Numbered from the stretch's first letter, positions 52,931 to 61,220 are shown. The stretch is DNA of 64,000 bases from Anaerolineales bacterium (GCA_026129255.1 JAHCIJ010000002.1:61799-125798); one strand, 5' to 3'. Notes: generated by a model not told the origin, from the sequence alone. A program made the numbers and translations.

Positions 52931-54025
52931 ATGGACTACGAACCCCAAACCCCAGAGCCTGAGGCTTACGAGCCCAGCCCTTCACAACGTGGTTTCGCAT
53001 TTGACCCCAGCCAGCTGTTAGCCAAGCTGCGCCAGCCCCGTAGCCTGGCGATCGCTACAGCGATCGCAGGCTTACTCTTCGGTTGGCTGGTGATCGGTTG
53101 GTGGCTGTACCCGGTGGAATTCATCGATGGCAACCCGGCGCAAATGCGCGCCGATTACCAGCAGAGCTACCTGCGTGCCGCCATTGACTCGTACACCCTG
53201 AACCCAGATGAAACCCTGGCGCGCGGCCGCCTGCAGGCGCTTGGCGCCGCGGTGGACTCCACCATGGCTTCCGTGGCCGCCGCCCCCGGCAGCCAGAGCA
53301 TCGAAACCATCGCTCACTTCCAATCCATGTTGGGTGGCCAAACGAGCCAGGCCAACCCGCAGGTACCCGCCGAAGGCGAGCCTGCGGCGCCATCCGCCAG
53401 CGGCACAGAGCCGCCGCGGCCTTCTCAACAGAGTTGGCTTGTCGCCATGTGCGCCATCACTTTGGCGCTGGGCGGTGTGCTGGTAGCTATCCCGTACCTC
53501 AAGAAGCGCCAGGGTACAGCGTTGACCTCGCCCTTCGGCCCGCGCGGCAAGACAGACCGCAGTGCCAGTGCACCGGCGGCCATCGGCAACGATGCACTGC
53601 CGCTCTCGCAGTGGATGACCACCTACCTGATGGGCGATGACCTGTTCGACGACTCATTCAGCATCGATTCGCCCGCTGGCGAGTTCATGGGCGAGTGCGG
53701 CGTAGGCGTCGCCGATACGATCGGCGTCGGCACGCCCAAGCGTGTGACTGCCTTCGAGATCTGGCTGTTTGACAAGAACGACATCCAGACTGTGACCAAA
53801 GTCTTGATGAGTAGCCACATCTTCCGTGAGGATGCCCAGCGTAACCGCCTCTCCGCCAAGGGTGAGCCTGCCTTGTGCAGCCCTGGTGTGGAAATGGTGC
53901 TCGAAACCGCCACCCTGCAGATGGTGGCCCGCGTCGTGGATATGCAATACGGTGAGGGCGCCCTGCCTGAAGACAGCTTCTTCGAGCGCGTCACGCTCGA
54001 GCTAGCCGTCTGGTCCAAGAGCTAG
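52931..54025 (+). CDS. Membrane protein of unknown function
   Basis: 364-residue protein with a Pro/Glu-rich cytoplasmic N-terminus, a hydrophobic helix (about 38-62), a helical extracellular segment with a repeated YLRAAIDSYTLNPDE look (about 70-130), a disordered Pro/Ala/Ser linker, a second helix (about 168-190), then a cytoplasmic domain (about 220-364) beginning LPLSQWMTTYLMGDDLFDDSFSIDSP with GVGVADTIGVGTPKRVTAFEIWLFDK. The last domain recurs in Chloroflexota proteins as far as I recall, but has no known function. It is likely leaderless: TAAAAT is nine bases before the ATG. Confidence 0.78.
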   Translation: MDYEPQTPEPEAYEPSPSQRGFAFDPSQLLAKLRQPRSLAIATAIAGLLFGWLVIGWWLYPVEFIDGNPAQMRADYQQSYLRAAIDSYTLNPDETLARGRLQALGAAVDSTMASVAAAPGSQSIETIAHFQSMLGGQTSQANPQVPAEGEPAAPSASGTEPPRPSQQSWLVAMCAITLALGGVLVAIPYLKKRQGTALTSPFGPRGKTDRSASAPAAIGNDALPLSQWMTTYLMGDDLFDDSFSIDSPAGEFMGECGVGVADTIGVGTPKRVTAFEIWLFDKNDIQTVTKVLMSSHIFREDAQRNRLSAKGEPALCSPGVEMVLETATLQMVARVVDMQYGEGALPEDSFFERVTLELAVWSKS

Positions 54026-54041
54026 CTGTAATTGCAAAATA

Positions 54042-54069
54042 AAAAGACCAGCCGTACGGCTGGTCTTTT
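54042..54069 (+). terminator. Terminator after the 52931 gene
   Basis: Perfect 13-bp stem (54042-54054 with 54057-54069), TA loop, A run before and T run after. Confidence 0.92.
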
Positions 54070-54082
54070 CTTTAGTCCCTGT

Positions 54083-54210
54083 GTCATTCCGAGCGCAGCG
54101 AGGAATCCTTTAGGTCATTGCAAAATCAACCCAATATTTTTGGCCTAAAGGATTCCTCGGCTAGGATGCCTTTATCCAAGAATGCACTCAATACTCCGCC
54201 TCGGAATGAC
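54083..54210. repeat. Inverted-repeat element, TTCC type
   Basis: 128-bp element starting GTCATTCCGAGCGCAG and ending TCGGAATGAC, with the same inner 14-bp inverted repeat (54101-54114 with 54144-54157) as the copy at 7839. Flanked by terminators on both sides in the gap 54026-54335. Confidence 0.85.
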
Positions 54211-54252
54211 GAAGCATTTTTGCTGAGTGGCACGCTAAGTTTCCTACTTCTA

Positions 54253-54288
54253 AAAGCAAAAGCCAGCAAAGCTGCTGGCTTTTGCTTT
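54253..54288 (-). terminator. Terminator after greA
   Basis: Perfect 15-bp stem (54253-54267 with 54274-54288), AAAGCT loop; A/T-rich on both sides. It serves the minus-strand greA that ends at 54336. Confidence 0.82.
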
Positions 54289-54335
54289 GTGCAGTGAAGG
54301 ACTGCTTACTACTCACTGCTCACAGTTCACTTTGC

Positions 54336-54809
54336 CTATTCCACACTCACTACTTCAAACACAAGCGCCCCCGCTGGGGTCTGCGCCTCTACTTTGTCGC
54401 CGGCTTTGTGGCCCAACAAGGCCTTGCCAATCGGCGACTCGTTGGAGATCTTGCCGTTGCGTGGATCGGCCTCTTGCGCGCCCACCAAGAAGTACTTCAC
54501 CGGCTCGCGGCCCTTTTCTTTCAATGTCACCGTGGAGCCGATGCCGATCACGCCATCTGGCGTGCCCTTGTCACTGATCACCACCGCGTTGCCCAGAATG
54601 GCGTTGATCTCCTGGATGCGGCCCTCTAGAAAAGCCTGGTCCTCTTTGGCCTTGGAATAGTCCGCATTCTCAGACAGGTCGCCCTGTTGGATGGCCGTGC
54701 GCAGGCGCTGCGCCAGCTCGGTGCGGCGCGGCCCACTCAGCTCGGCCAGTTCTGCCTTGAGCTTCTCGATGCCTTCTTCGGTGAGATAAAACTCGTGGCG
54801 GGAGCTCAT
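54336..54809 (-). CDS. greA: Transcription elongation factor GreA
   Basis: 157-residue factor that rescues backtracked RNA polymerase. The N-terminal coiled coil (LTEEGIEKLKAELAEL, then GDLSENADYSKAKEDQAFLEGRI with the functional DE-type tip) and the C-terminal domain with GSTVTLKEKG and ISNESPIGKALLGHKAGD are intact. The start at 54809 overlaps the dgt stop by four bases (ATGA), so it is probably co-translated. Confidence 0.96.
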   Translation of the reverse strand: MSSRHEFYLTEEGIEKLKAELAELSGPRRTELAQRLRTAIQQGDLSENADYSKAKEDQAFLEGRIQEINAILGNAVVISDKGTPDGVIGIGSTVTLKEKGREPVKYFLVGAQEADPRNGKISNESPIGKALLGHKAGDKVEAQTPAGALVFEVVSVE

Positions 54810-55960
54810 GGCAAGCTGGTGGTTCCTTTCAGTCGGTTGTTCTCTTGTTCCGCAAAGCGGTCGGTCATGCCTGCAATATAGTCGCACACGGCGCGTTCCA
54901 GGCCGCGGCTGGGGATGGCGGCCTGGAAGTCTGGCGGCAGCATCTCCGGCTTGGCGACATAGGCGCGGTAGATGGTGATGAGCGCGTTGCGGGCATGCTC
55001 AGCCATTCCACGCACGCGCGGATGGTTATACAGGTTCTTGAACAAAAAGCTCTTAAGTTCTTTATTGAGGGGGAGCAACGAGTCACTATAGCCTATCACA
55101 TTGTCACCCAGTTGTTGGATAGCCAAGACGCTCTGCGCCCCGGCCGCCTCAATGCGAGCGTTGGTGGCATCCACCACATCGCTGATCAGGATGCCCACCA
55201 GGCGGCGGATGATCTGATGGCGCAGCAACTCGCTCATCTCGCCCTTGCCATCCCAGCCCACGCTCTCGATCACTTGTTTCCACAGGCCGAGGTCCGAGAA
55301 CATCTCGTGGTGGATCATGCCCGAGCGCAGACCATCGTCCAAGTCATGCGTGGTGTAGGCCAGCTCATCGGCAATGTTGGCGATCTGCGCCTCCAGGTTG
55401 CCGCGCAGCTCCGGGTTGAAATCGGTGGCGTCGGAGACGTCATACTCGGTCTCGTGCTTGACGATGCCCTCGCGTACTTCCCAGGTCAGGTTGAGGCCGG
55501 GCCAGTTGGGGAAACGGCGCTCCAGCTTGGTGACGATGCGGAAGGATTGCTTATTGTGGTCATAGCCGCCGTGATCCTTGAGCAGCTCGTTGAGCGTGGC
55601 TTCACCGGAGTGGCCGAAAGCGGCGTGCCCCAGGTCATGCGCCAGGCAGATGGCTTCGATAAGGTCTTCGTTGCCGCCCAGGGCACGCGCGATGGTGCGG
55701 CCCACCTGGGCCACCTCGAGCGTGTGGGTGAGGCGTGTGCGGAAGTAGTCACCCTCGAAGTTGTTGAAGACCTGTGTTTTGTACTCCAGGCGGCGGAAAG
55801 CCGTGGTGTGAATGATGCGGTCACGGTCACGCTGGAAAGATGTACGGTACTCCGGCTCCTTGTCAGGATATTCGCGGCCTTTGCTGTCGCGGCTGCGCAT
55901 TCCGTAGGGGGCCAGGGTTTGGTCCTCGTATTCTTCAAGTAGTTGGCGAGTAATGATCAT
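54806..55960 (-). CDS. dgt: Deoxyguanosinetriphosphate triphosphohydrolase
   Basis: 384-residue HD-domain dNTPase that removes triphosphate from dGTP or other dNTPs. HD residues: His79 in LTHTLEVAQ and His108-Asp109 in CLAHDLGHAAFGH; the family motif FRRLEYKTQVF precedes them. Length matches the type 2/3 (activator-dependent) Dgt proteins. A TAGACT box lies nine bases before the ATG and there is no Shine-Dalgarno. First gene of a pair with greA. Confidence 0.93.
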   Translation of the reverse strand: MIITRQLLEEYEDQTLAPYGMRSRDSKGREYPDKEPEYRTSFQRDRDRIIHTTAFRRLEYKTQVFNNFEGDYFRTRLTHTLEVAQVGRTIARALGGNEDLIEAICLAHDLGHAAFGHSGEATLNELLKDHGGYDHNKQSFRIVTKLERRFPNWPGLNLTWEVREGIVKHETEYDVSDATDFNPELRGNLEAQIANIADELAYTTHDLDDGLRSGMIHHEMFSDLGLWKQVIESVGWDGKGEMSELLRHQIIRRLVGILISDVVDATNARIEAAGAQSVLAIQQLGDNVIGYSDSLLPLNKELKSFLFKNLYNHPRVRGMAEHARNALITIYRAYVAKPEMLPPDFQAAIPSRGLERAVCDYIAGMTDRFAEQENNRLKGTTSLP

Positions 55961-56031
55961 CGTATGAAAAGTCTAGTTGATGGCTATGGGACTGTCAATC
56001 GGGGTAAATCAGGAAAGAGTGAGCGGTGAAC

Positions 56032-56085
56032 AGTGAACAGTAATCAGTAAAAAATCTACTCCCTATTCACTGATTACTGATCACT
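56032..56085. repeat. AGTGAACAGTAATCAGT hairpin overlapping the end of ipk
   Basis: AGTGAACAGTAATCAGT (56032-56048) pairs with ACTGATTACTGATCACT (56069-56085) with one or two mismatches. The last codons and stop of ipk lie in the right arm. Similar sequence is at 58703-58780 and 54289-54345. Confidence 0.65.
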
Positions 56086-56877
56086 GGCGATAAGCGTTCC
56101 CATTGTCTCGCCTAGCAGGGCCTTGCTAATATTGCCCGCTTCCTGCCCGGAGAAGATGCTTACCGTACAGCTGGGCAGCGCTTGCACGATGCTCAGCATG
56201 GCTTCCACCTTGCTGGCCATGCCGCCGGTGACATCCGTGGCGGCCGACGCGCCGGGCAGCGCCGCCATGCCCGCGTAGCTGGCCGGGGTGATGTGCGGCA
56301 CGACATTGCCATCCGGGTAGCGGTCATATACTCCGGCGTCGTTGCCGGCCAGCAGGATGCGCGCCGGTTGCAGCTCGGCGGCCAGGTGCACGAACAAATC
56401 TTCGGTGGAGAGGATTGTGCCGCCCAGCTCGCTATCAAAGATCACATCGCCATATACCACGGGGAGGATGCCCGCCGCCAGCGCGGCGCGGATGGGCTGC
56501 AGGTTCCAGCTGTGCACGCGGCCGCCCGCCGCCAGCACGCTGCTAACGGGTGCAAAGGAGATCGCAGGCTGGTCTGCCACGGCTTGCAATGCCCCCATGA
56601 TGGCCTGGTTGAGGGCACTGGCGTAGCGCCACACCTCTACAAAGCCCAGCCACTGCTCATGTGTGCGCACGCCTTGGCGCGTGCCGTGTTTTTTGGCGGG
56701 CACATGCCCGAAGGAGCCGGAGCCGTGCCCCAGCACCAGGCGCAGGCCGGGGTTAGCTTGGCGTGCTGCGGCGATCTCTTGCACGATGCGGCGCACTACT
56801 TCGGGGCGCAGCATGGCCTCGGTGTGTTTGTCCGTAATTAGTGAGCCGCCCAGTTTTAGGAAAACCAGCTCACTCAT
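56074..56877 (-). CDS. Isopentenyl phosphate kinase
   Basis: 267-residue amino-acid-kinase fold enzyme making isopentenyl diphosphate from isopentenyl phosphate. FLKLGGSLITDKHT opens the protein, and GHGSGSFGHVPA (50-61, with His58 in the position diagnostic for this family) separates it from other amino-acid kinases. DVTGGMASKVEAML is in the C-terminal half. It overlaps the mevalonate kinase gene by four bases. Together they point to the alternative mevalonate route shown in Roseiflexus, where phosphomevalonate is decarboxylated before the last phosphorylation. The final SDQ-stop lies in a repeat arm. Confidence 0.93.
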   Translation of the reverse strand: MSELVFLKLGGSLITDKHTEAMLRPEVVRRIVQEIAAARQANPGLRLVLGHGSGSFGHVPAKKHGTRQGVRTHEQWLGFVEVWRYASALNQAIMGALQAVADQPAISFAPVSSVLAAGGRVHSWNLQPIRAALAAGILPVVYGDVIFDSELGGTILSTEDLFVHLAAELQPARILLAGNDAGVYDRYPDGNVVPHITPASYAGMAALPGASAATDVTGGMASKVEAMLSIVQALPSCTVSIFSGQEAGNISKALLGETMGTLIASDQ

Positions 56878-57818
56878 GCCACCACCGTGTGCAGGGTTGC
56901 GCTGGCCCCAGCGGCTTGCAGGGCGGTTTGCAAGGCGGCCGGGTCGCCGGCGGCCAGCGCGATCAGGTTGCCGCCGCGGCCGCCGCCAGACAGCTTGGCG
57001 CCCAAGGCACCCGCGCCGCGTGCGGCAGCCACCAGCGCATCCAGCTCCGGCGAGGAGACATTGAGCTGTTGCAGCAGGGCGTGATTTTGGTTCATCAGCT
57101 CGCCCACAGTGCCCATGTCGCCCTGTTCCAGGGCGCGCCGCGCCGCTTTGGTGATCTCGCCAATTTCAGCGAACAATGTCTCATAGCGCGCCGGCTCAGC
57201 CTGCCAGGCGGCGCGCACATCGCCCACGGTGATCTTGGTGGGGCTGGGGACGCCGGTGTCGGCGATCACCAGGTTCAGTGGCGCGCCCAGCCTAAAGGTT
57301 TGCAGCGGCTGGCCCTTGATGAAATACACCGGCTGGTTGTAGGTGATCACAGTGTTGTCGATGCCGGAAGGCGTGCCGTGATGAATTTTCTCGACTTCGA
57401 ACGCTACCGCGCTGACCTGCTCATCCGCCAGTGGGTGGCCCAAAAAGCCGGAGAGCCCGCGTGCAATCGCCACGCTCACTGCTGCGCCGGAACCCAGCCC
57501 TGCCGCCACTGGGATGGTGGAGCTGACTTTGATGGTGACGGCCAGCGGGTGCTGCACGCCCATCGCCTCCAGCGTGAAGCGCACCGCCGCGGCCAACGGG
57601 TGCTGCCCGTCGAGCTGGTCCAGCTCCGTGTCCACGCCTACTTCAGGCGCCTGGATGCGGATGCGGCCGCTGGGCGCATTGAACAGCGGCCGCACCAAGG
57701 CGCGCGCCGCCACCTGCTGCACGGGCACGGCGATGGCGGGTTGCCCGTACACCGCGGCGTGCTCGCCAAATAAGATGACTTTGCCGGGGGCGGCCCCGGT
57801 GCCAGCTGGCATGCTCAT
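56874..57818 (-). CDS. mvk: Mevalonate kinase
   Basis: 314-residue GHMP kinase phosphorylating mevalonate at O5. APGKVILFGEHAAVYGQPAIA, the ATP loop PVAAGLGSGAAVSVA and HHGTPSGIDN (catalytic Asp) are in order; the HGTPSG form separates it from phosphomevalonate kinase. The start at 57818 overlaps the UbiA gene by four bases (ATGA); an ATG at 57812 is an alternative. Middle gene of a three-gene operon with ipk. Confidence 0.93.
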   Translation of the reverse strand: MSMPAGTGAAPGKVILFGEHAAVYGQPAIAVPVQQVAARALVRPLFNAPSGRIRIQAPEVGVDTELDQLDGQHPLAAAVRFTLEAMGVQHPLAVTIKVSSTIPVAAGLGSGAAVSVAIARGLSGFLGHPLADEQVSAVAFEVEKIHHGTPSGIDNTVITYNQPVYFIKGQPLQTFRLGAPLNLVIADTGVPSPTKITVGDVRAAWQAEPARYETLFAEIGEITKAARRALEQGDMGTVGELMNQNHALLQQLNVSSPELDALVAAARGAGALGAKLSGGGRGGNLIALAAGDPAALQTALQAAGASATLHTVVA

Positions 57819-58678
57819 GCCAGGTAGAAGATCAGCAAGACGGTCAGCGCCCACAACACCAGATCGATCTGCAACGGGCGGTCAGAAAACAGAATATCCT
57901 CCGGCGCTTCGCCAGAGTGCTTGACCTGCACCAGATATAGGTAGCGAAAAAAACCATACAGCACAAAGGGGATCGTCAGCATCATGCTGTGGTTGGGGGG
58001 CAAATTCGGGGCCGAGAAGGTGTACAGGCTGTAGGTGAGGATGGCTAGGCTGAGTACGATCAGCAGCAACTGGTCTAAAAACTCTTCGGTGTACCCGGCC
58101 AGCACTTTACGTGTATGCACGCCACCTTTGGCCTTGATCTCAGCCCGGCGCTTGCCGATGCCGAGGAACAGGGCGAAGAAGGTGGTGAACACATACAGCC
58201 AGGGCGAAAAACGCACCACATCGATCAAGGTCACCCCGGCGCCGACGCGCAGTACATAGAACAACGCCAGCACAATGACGTCAATAATGGCGATGTGCTT
58301 GAGCCGGCTGGAGTAGGCGAAGTTGAGTGCCAGGTACAGCAGGCATACGATGCCAAACGCCGGCGAGAGCCAGAAGCCGCCCGCCAGAGCCACCAGCATG
58401 AACACACCAGCCGCGCTGGCGGCCAGCCACATCGGCAGGGCGCCAGAGGCCAGCGGGCGATGCTTCTTCTTGGGGTGGCGGCGGTCAGCCTCCACATCTA
58501 CGATGTCATTGATGAGGTAGACGCTGCTGCTCAACAGACAGAAGAACACAAAACCCAGCAGAGTTTGCTTGAGCGGGCCAAGGTGCGTGAGTTGGCGGTC
58601 AAACACCAGCCCGGCAAATAGCAGCACGTTCTTGGCCCACTGCTTGGGGCGCATGTTTTTGAGCAAGGCCAGTAACAT
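57815..58678 (-). CDS. UbiA-family prenyltransferase (decaprenyl-phosphate phosphoribosyltransferase-like)
   Basis: 287-residue membrane enzyme with eight or so helices. MRPKQWAKNVLLFAGLVF and the first Asp-rich motif NDIVDVEADRRHPKKKHRPLASG match the DPPR synthase (UbiA/Rv3806c) branch, which attaches phosphoribose to polyprenyl phosphate. The start at 58678 is preferred over 58690 because TATGAT lies exactly seven bases upstream, as in the other leaderless genes. It leads the operon with mevalonate kinase and isopentenyl phosphate kinase, so it may use a prenyl product of that pathway. Confidence 0.88.
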   Translation of the reverse strand: MLLALLKNMRPKQWAKNVLLFAGLVFDRQLTHLGPLKQTLLGFVFFCLLSSSVYLINDIVDVEADRRHPKKKHRPLASGALPMWLAASAAGVFMLVALAGGFWLSPAFGIVCLLYLALNFAYSSRLKHIAIIDVIVLALFYVLRVGAGVTLIDVVRFSPWLYVFTTFFALFLGIGKRRAEIKAKGGVHTRKVLAGYTEEFLDQLLLIVLSLAILTYSLYTFSAPNLPPNHSMMLTIPFVLYGFFRYLYLVQVKHSGEAPEDILFSDRPLQIDLVLWALTVLLIFYLA

Positions 58679-58702
58679 GAAACGAATCATAGCATTTAAA
58701 GC

Positions 58703-58780
58703 ATGAGTGATTAGTGATCGGTGAACAGTAATCTGTAAGGTGATTGATAACTAATCACTCATCCCTGCTCACTGATCACT
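58703..58780. repeat. ATGAGTGATTAG hairpin array between UbiA and tlyA
   Basis: ATGAGTGATTAG (58703-58714) pairs with CTAATCACTCAT (58751-58762); AGTGATCGGTGA (58713-58724) pairs with TCACTGATCACT (58769-58780) with one mismatch. Same vocabulary as the hairpin at 56032. Confidence 0.65.
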
Positions 58781-58793
58781 CGTTTTTCTGCTA

Positions 58794-58799
58794 TAGAAT
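58794..58799 (+). promoter_or_regulatory. -10 box for leaderless start of tlyA
   Basis: TAGAAT (inside CTATAGAAT), then six bases, then the ATG at 58806; no Shine-Dalgarno. Confidence 0.55.
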
Positions 58800-58805
58800 C
58801 CCCGC

Positions 58806-59600
58806 ATGCCCAAACAACGCGCCGACCTGCTCCTCGTGCAGCGCGGCCTGGCCGAGACACGCAGCCAGGCGCAGCGCCTGCTGATGGCGGGCCAGGTGCG
58901 CCTCAATGACCAGATCGTGGACAAACCCGGTGCGCTGCTGCCAGAGGATGCTGCCCTGGAGCTTGTGGCGCGGCCACCATTCGTCTCACGCGGCGGCGAG
59001 AAGCTGCAAGCCGCCTTGGATGGCTTTGGTGTCGAGGTCACCGGCTGGGTGGCCGCCGATGTAGGCTCATCCACCGGTGGGTTTACTGATTGCCTGCTGC
59101 AGAGCGGCGCGGCCAAGGTCTACGCCATTGACGTGGGCAAGGGCCAGCTGCATTGGCAGCTACGCCAGGATGCACGTGTCGTCGTGATGGAAGAAACCAA
59201 TGCCCGCACCGTGCCCACTCTGCCGGAGTTGGTGGATGGCGTGGTCGTGGATGCCTCGTTCATCTCGCTCAAGACCCTGCTGCCTGTCTTCCAGAACTGG
59301 CTCAAGCCAGGCGGGCAGGTCATCGCCCTCGTCAAGCCCCAGTTCGAGGCTGGCAAGAAAGAGGTGGCGCGCGGCAAAGGCGTGATCCGTGATGGCAGCG
59401 TGCACCGCCGCGTGCTCGAAGATACGTTGGCCTTTGTCAGCGAACGCGGCCTGGCGATACGCGGGCTGCTGCGCTCGCCCGTGCTTGGCCCCAAGGGCAA
59501 TGTGGAGTTCCTGCTCTGGGCGCAGGCAGGTGGGGTGAGTATGCAGCCCGATCTGGATGCCGTGCTGGCGGCGCCAGAGCCGGAGGGCGAAGATGGCTAA
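58806..59600 (+). CDS. tlyA: TlyA-type rRNA 2'-O-ribose methyltransferase
   Basis: 264-residue protein with an N-terminal S4 RNA-binding domain (RADLLLVQRGLAETRSQAQRLLMAG, about 5-65) and an FtsJ-like methyltransferase (about 65-245). SAM motif VAADVGSSTGGFTDCLLQ, and VVVDASFISLKTLLP and LVKPQFEAGK follow. Family members methylate cytidines in 16S/23S rRNA and set capreomycin sensitivity; some are called hemolysins. It overlaps the MmcQ/YjbR gene by eight bases. Confidence 0.95.
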   Translation: MPKQRADLLLVQRGLAETRSQAQRLLMAGQVRLNDQIVDKPGALLPEDAALELVARPPFVSRGGEKLQAALDGFGVEVTGWVAADVGSSTGGFTDCLLQSGAAKVYAIDVGKGQLHWQLRQDARVVVMEETNARTVPTLPELVDGVVVDASFISLKTLLPVFQNWLKPGGQVIALVKPQFEAGKKEVARGKGVIRDGSVHRRVLEDTLAFVSERGLAIRGLLRSPVLGPKGNVEFLLWAQAGGVSMQPDLDAVLAAPEPEGEDG

Positions 59601-59961
59601 GTTACAAACCCATGCAGGCGTATTGGCCTACTTTCTAAAGAAACCCGGCGCCAGCGACAGCTATCCTTTTGGTCCCGGCGCCCGTGTGCTCAAAGTGGGC
59701 GGCAAGATGTTCGGCCTGATCGGCGAGGGCGAGGAGCAGCTGACTCTTAACCTCAAATGCGATCCTGAAGACGCGCTAGCCTTGCGCGCCGCCTACCCGC
59801 AGTGGGTGCGCCCCGGATACCACATGAACAAAAAACATTGGAACACAATCGTTGTTGGTGAAGGTTTGCCGGATGATGTATTGCGCGAGATGATCGACCA
59901 TTCCTACGCGCTGGTTGTCGCCAGCCTGCCTAAAGCTGTGCGAGCAAAGCTAGAACGCTGA
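59593..59961 (+). CDS. MmcQ/YjbR family protein
   Basis: 122-residue single-domain protein with the CyaY-like fold of the MmcQ/YjbR family (DNA-binding in some members; function mostly unknown). PGASDSYPFGPGARVLKVGGKMF and the end WNTIVVGEGLPDDVLREMIDHSYALV are typical. The start (MAKLQTHAG) overlaps the tlyA stop region by eight bases, so it is translated from the same mRNA. Confidence 0.9.
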   Translation: MAKLQTHAGVLAYFLKKPGASDSYPFGPGARVLKVGGKMFGLIGEGEEQLTLNLKCDPEDALALRAAYPQWVRPGYHMNKKHWNTIVVGEGLPDDVLREMIDHSYALVVASLPKAVRAKLER

Positions 59962-60214
59962 AGTTTGACTTCACGTAGTGGCGAAGCAAGCTTTGTTTTT
60001 CGAATTTGTCCGAGGCCGAACGGTCTGAAAGAGATGATTCAAAAGAAAATCTGCGTAGAAGCAGGACATGTTGGTCTGCGACGCGGAACCCACAGAAATC
60101 TTCTTTGGTTGCAAATCCCAGACTGAGCGTTTGCGGAGGGGCCAGGGGGAACCAACTTTGGTTCCCCTGCGGGGTCACAGGGGCAGCGCCCCTGAGAAGA
60201 TAAAAAAAGAAGAA
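59962..60214. other. Structured gene-free region, possible ncRNA
   Basis: 253 bases without a credible gene. Two perfect hairpins are near the right end: AGGGGGAACCA-ACT-TTGGTTCCCCT-like (about 60147-60170) and CAGGGGC-AGC-GCCCCTG (about 60178-60194), followed by A-rich sequence. A short frame on the minus strand (59930-60178) is not convincing. It could be a 3' UTR element or a mobile repeat. Confidence 0.35.
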
Positions 60215-60994
60215 TTACGCCAACCCTGGCGGCAAATAGATCGTGAATTCAGTCTTCGGCTGCACCAGCACGCTATATGGCTTGCGCTGCTCCTCGAAGC
60301 TCACCACCCCCGAGCGTTCCAGCGCCTCAAAGCGCGCCTCCACTACCTCGGCGGCGTGCATCTTCAGCCTATCGTGCCAGATGCTGTAGCTGCCCAGCTT
60401 GCCATCGCGGCGGGTGTAGTAGCCACTTAACGGATGCGTCAGGTACACCAGCGCCGTCTCTTCATCCGGAAAGCCGCTGTGTTGCTGTGTCAGCCCTGCG
60501 GTCTGGCGCAGCTCCAACCGCGCAGCGCCCCATGCTGAGCGTGTCTCGATGGCGTAGTGGCTGTAGCGCCCATCTGTGCCCAGCATGCAGTCAAAGTGCA
60601 TACGCCCGTGGTGCCAGGGTAGCTTCCATAGGTAACGGGGAATCACCACGGTCACCGAATCGAGCAGGCTGCCCAAGAACCACACACACGGCTGCCCCGT
60701 TGTGCGGTCAGTGACATACACGCGGTAATTGGTCTGCCCAAAGCGAAATTGTGGGGAAGGGTAGGCGGCCAGCCGGAAATCGAGTTCTTGGAACGGCACA
60801 ACCGACACCAAGGCGCGCGGTTCGCCATCCATCGGCACGGTGAGTAGCTCAAAGCGTTCGTGCACCAGCGGGCGCAAGCGCTCCGGCGGCACGGCATAGG
60901 TGACGATGGCAAAGTGCAGTAGCGTGCTGACGACATCGATGCCCTGTGGTCTTGGCTTGTCCCGTGCCACATCGGCAAAACGTAGCGGCTGCAT
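60215..60994 (-). CDS. DUF2071 (YqjF-like) protein
   Basis: 259-residue protein of the DUF2071/YqjF family, whose fold resembles acetoacetate decarboxylase; activity unknown. VPPERLRPLVHERFEL near the N-terminus, VSVVPFQELDFRL, QTNYRVYV and LPWHHGRM are family segments. The ATG lies one base after the xseB stop, so it is the third gene of the xseA-xseB transcript; a functional link with exonuclease VII is not implied by the family. Confidence 0.85.
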   Translation of the reverse strand: MQPLRFADVARDKPRPQGIDVVSTLLHFAIVTYAVPPERLRPLVHERFELLTVPMDGEPRALVSVVPFQELDFRLAAYPSPQFRFGQTNYRVYVTDRTTGQPCVWFLGSLLDSVTVVIPRYLWKLPWHHGRMHFDCMLGTDGRYSHYAIETRSAWGAARLELRQTAGLTQQHSGFPDEETALVYLTHPLSGYYTRRDGKLGSYSIWHDRLKMHAAEVVEARFEALERSGVVSFEEQRKPYSVLVQPKTEFTIYLPPGLA

Positions 60995-60995
60995 A

Positions 60996-61220
60996 CTATT
61001 CCAGAGGGGTCAATTCACCGTCGCTGCCGAGTTGCTGCACGCGCAGCTCAGCTTGCTCCAGCAGCGTGCTGCAATGCTGGCTGAGCGCCTGGCCGCGCTC
61101 GTACAGTGCTAGCGCCGCGTCCAGATCGCCTACTTCGGCTTCCAGTTGTTGCACAATGCTCTCGAGCTCTTCCAAGGCCTGGTCATAGCTCAGGCTGCTG
61201 ATCTCTTTGGGCTTGGCCAT
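60996..61220 (-). CDS. xseB: Exodeoxyribonuclease VII small subunit
   Basis: 74-residue helical hairpin protein (YDQALEELESIVQQLEAEVGDLDAALALYERG) that decorates the coiled-coil of XseA. Its ATG overlaps the xseA stop by one base (TAATG). Length is normal. Confidence 0.95.
   Translation of the reverse strand: MAKPKEISSLSYDQALEELESIVQQLEAEVGDLDAALALYERGQALSQHCSTLLEQAELRVQQLGSDGELTPLE

Noticed and set aside
54845..55942. 365-codon open frame on the plus strand opposite dgt
   Set aside because: Antisense of an intact HD-domain enzyme with no recognisable motif of its own.
60095..60130. tRNA-like T-arm (GGTTGCAAATCC)
   Set aside because: No acceptor, D or anticodon stems could be built around it.
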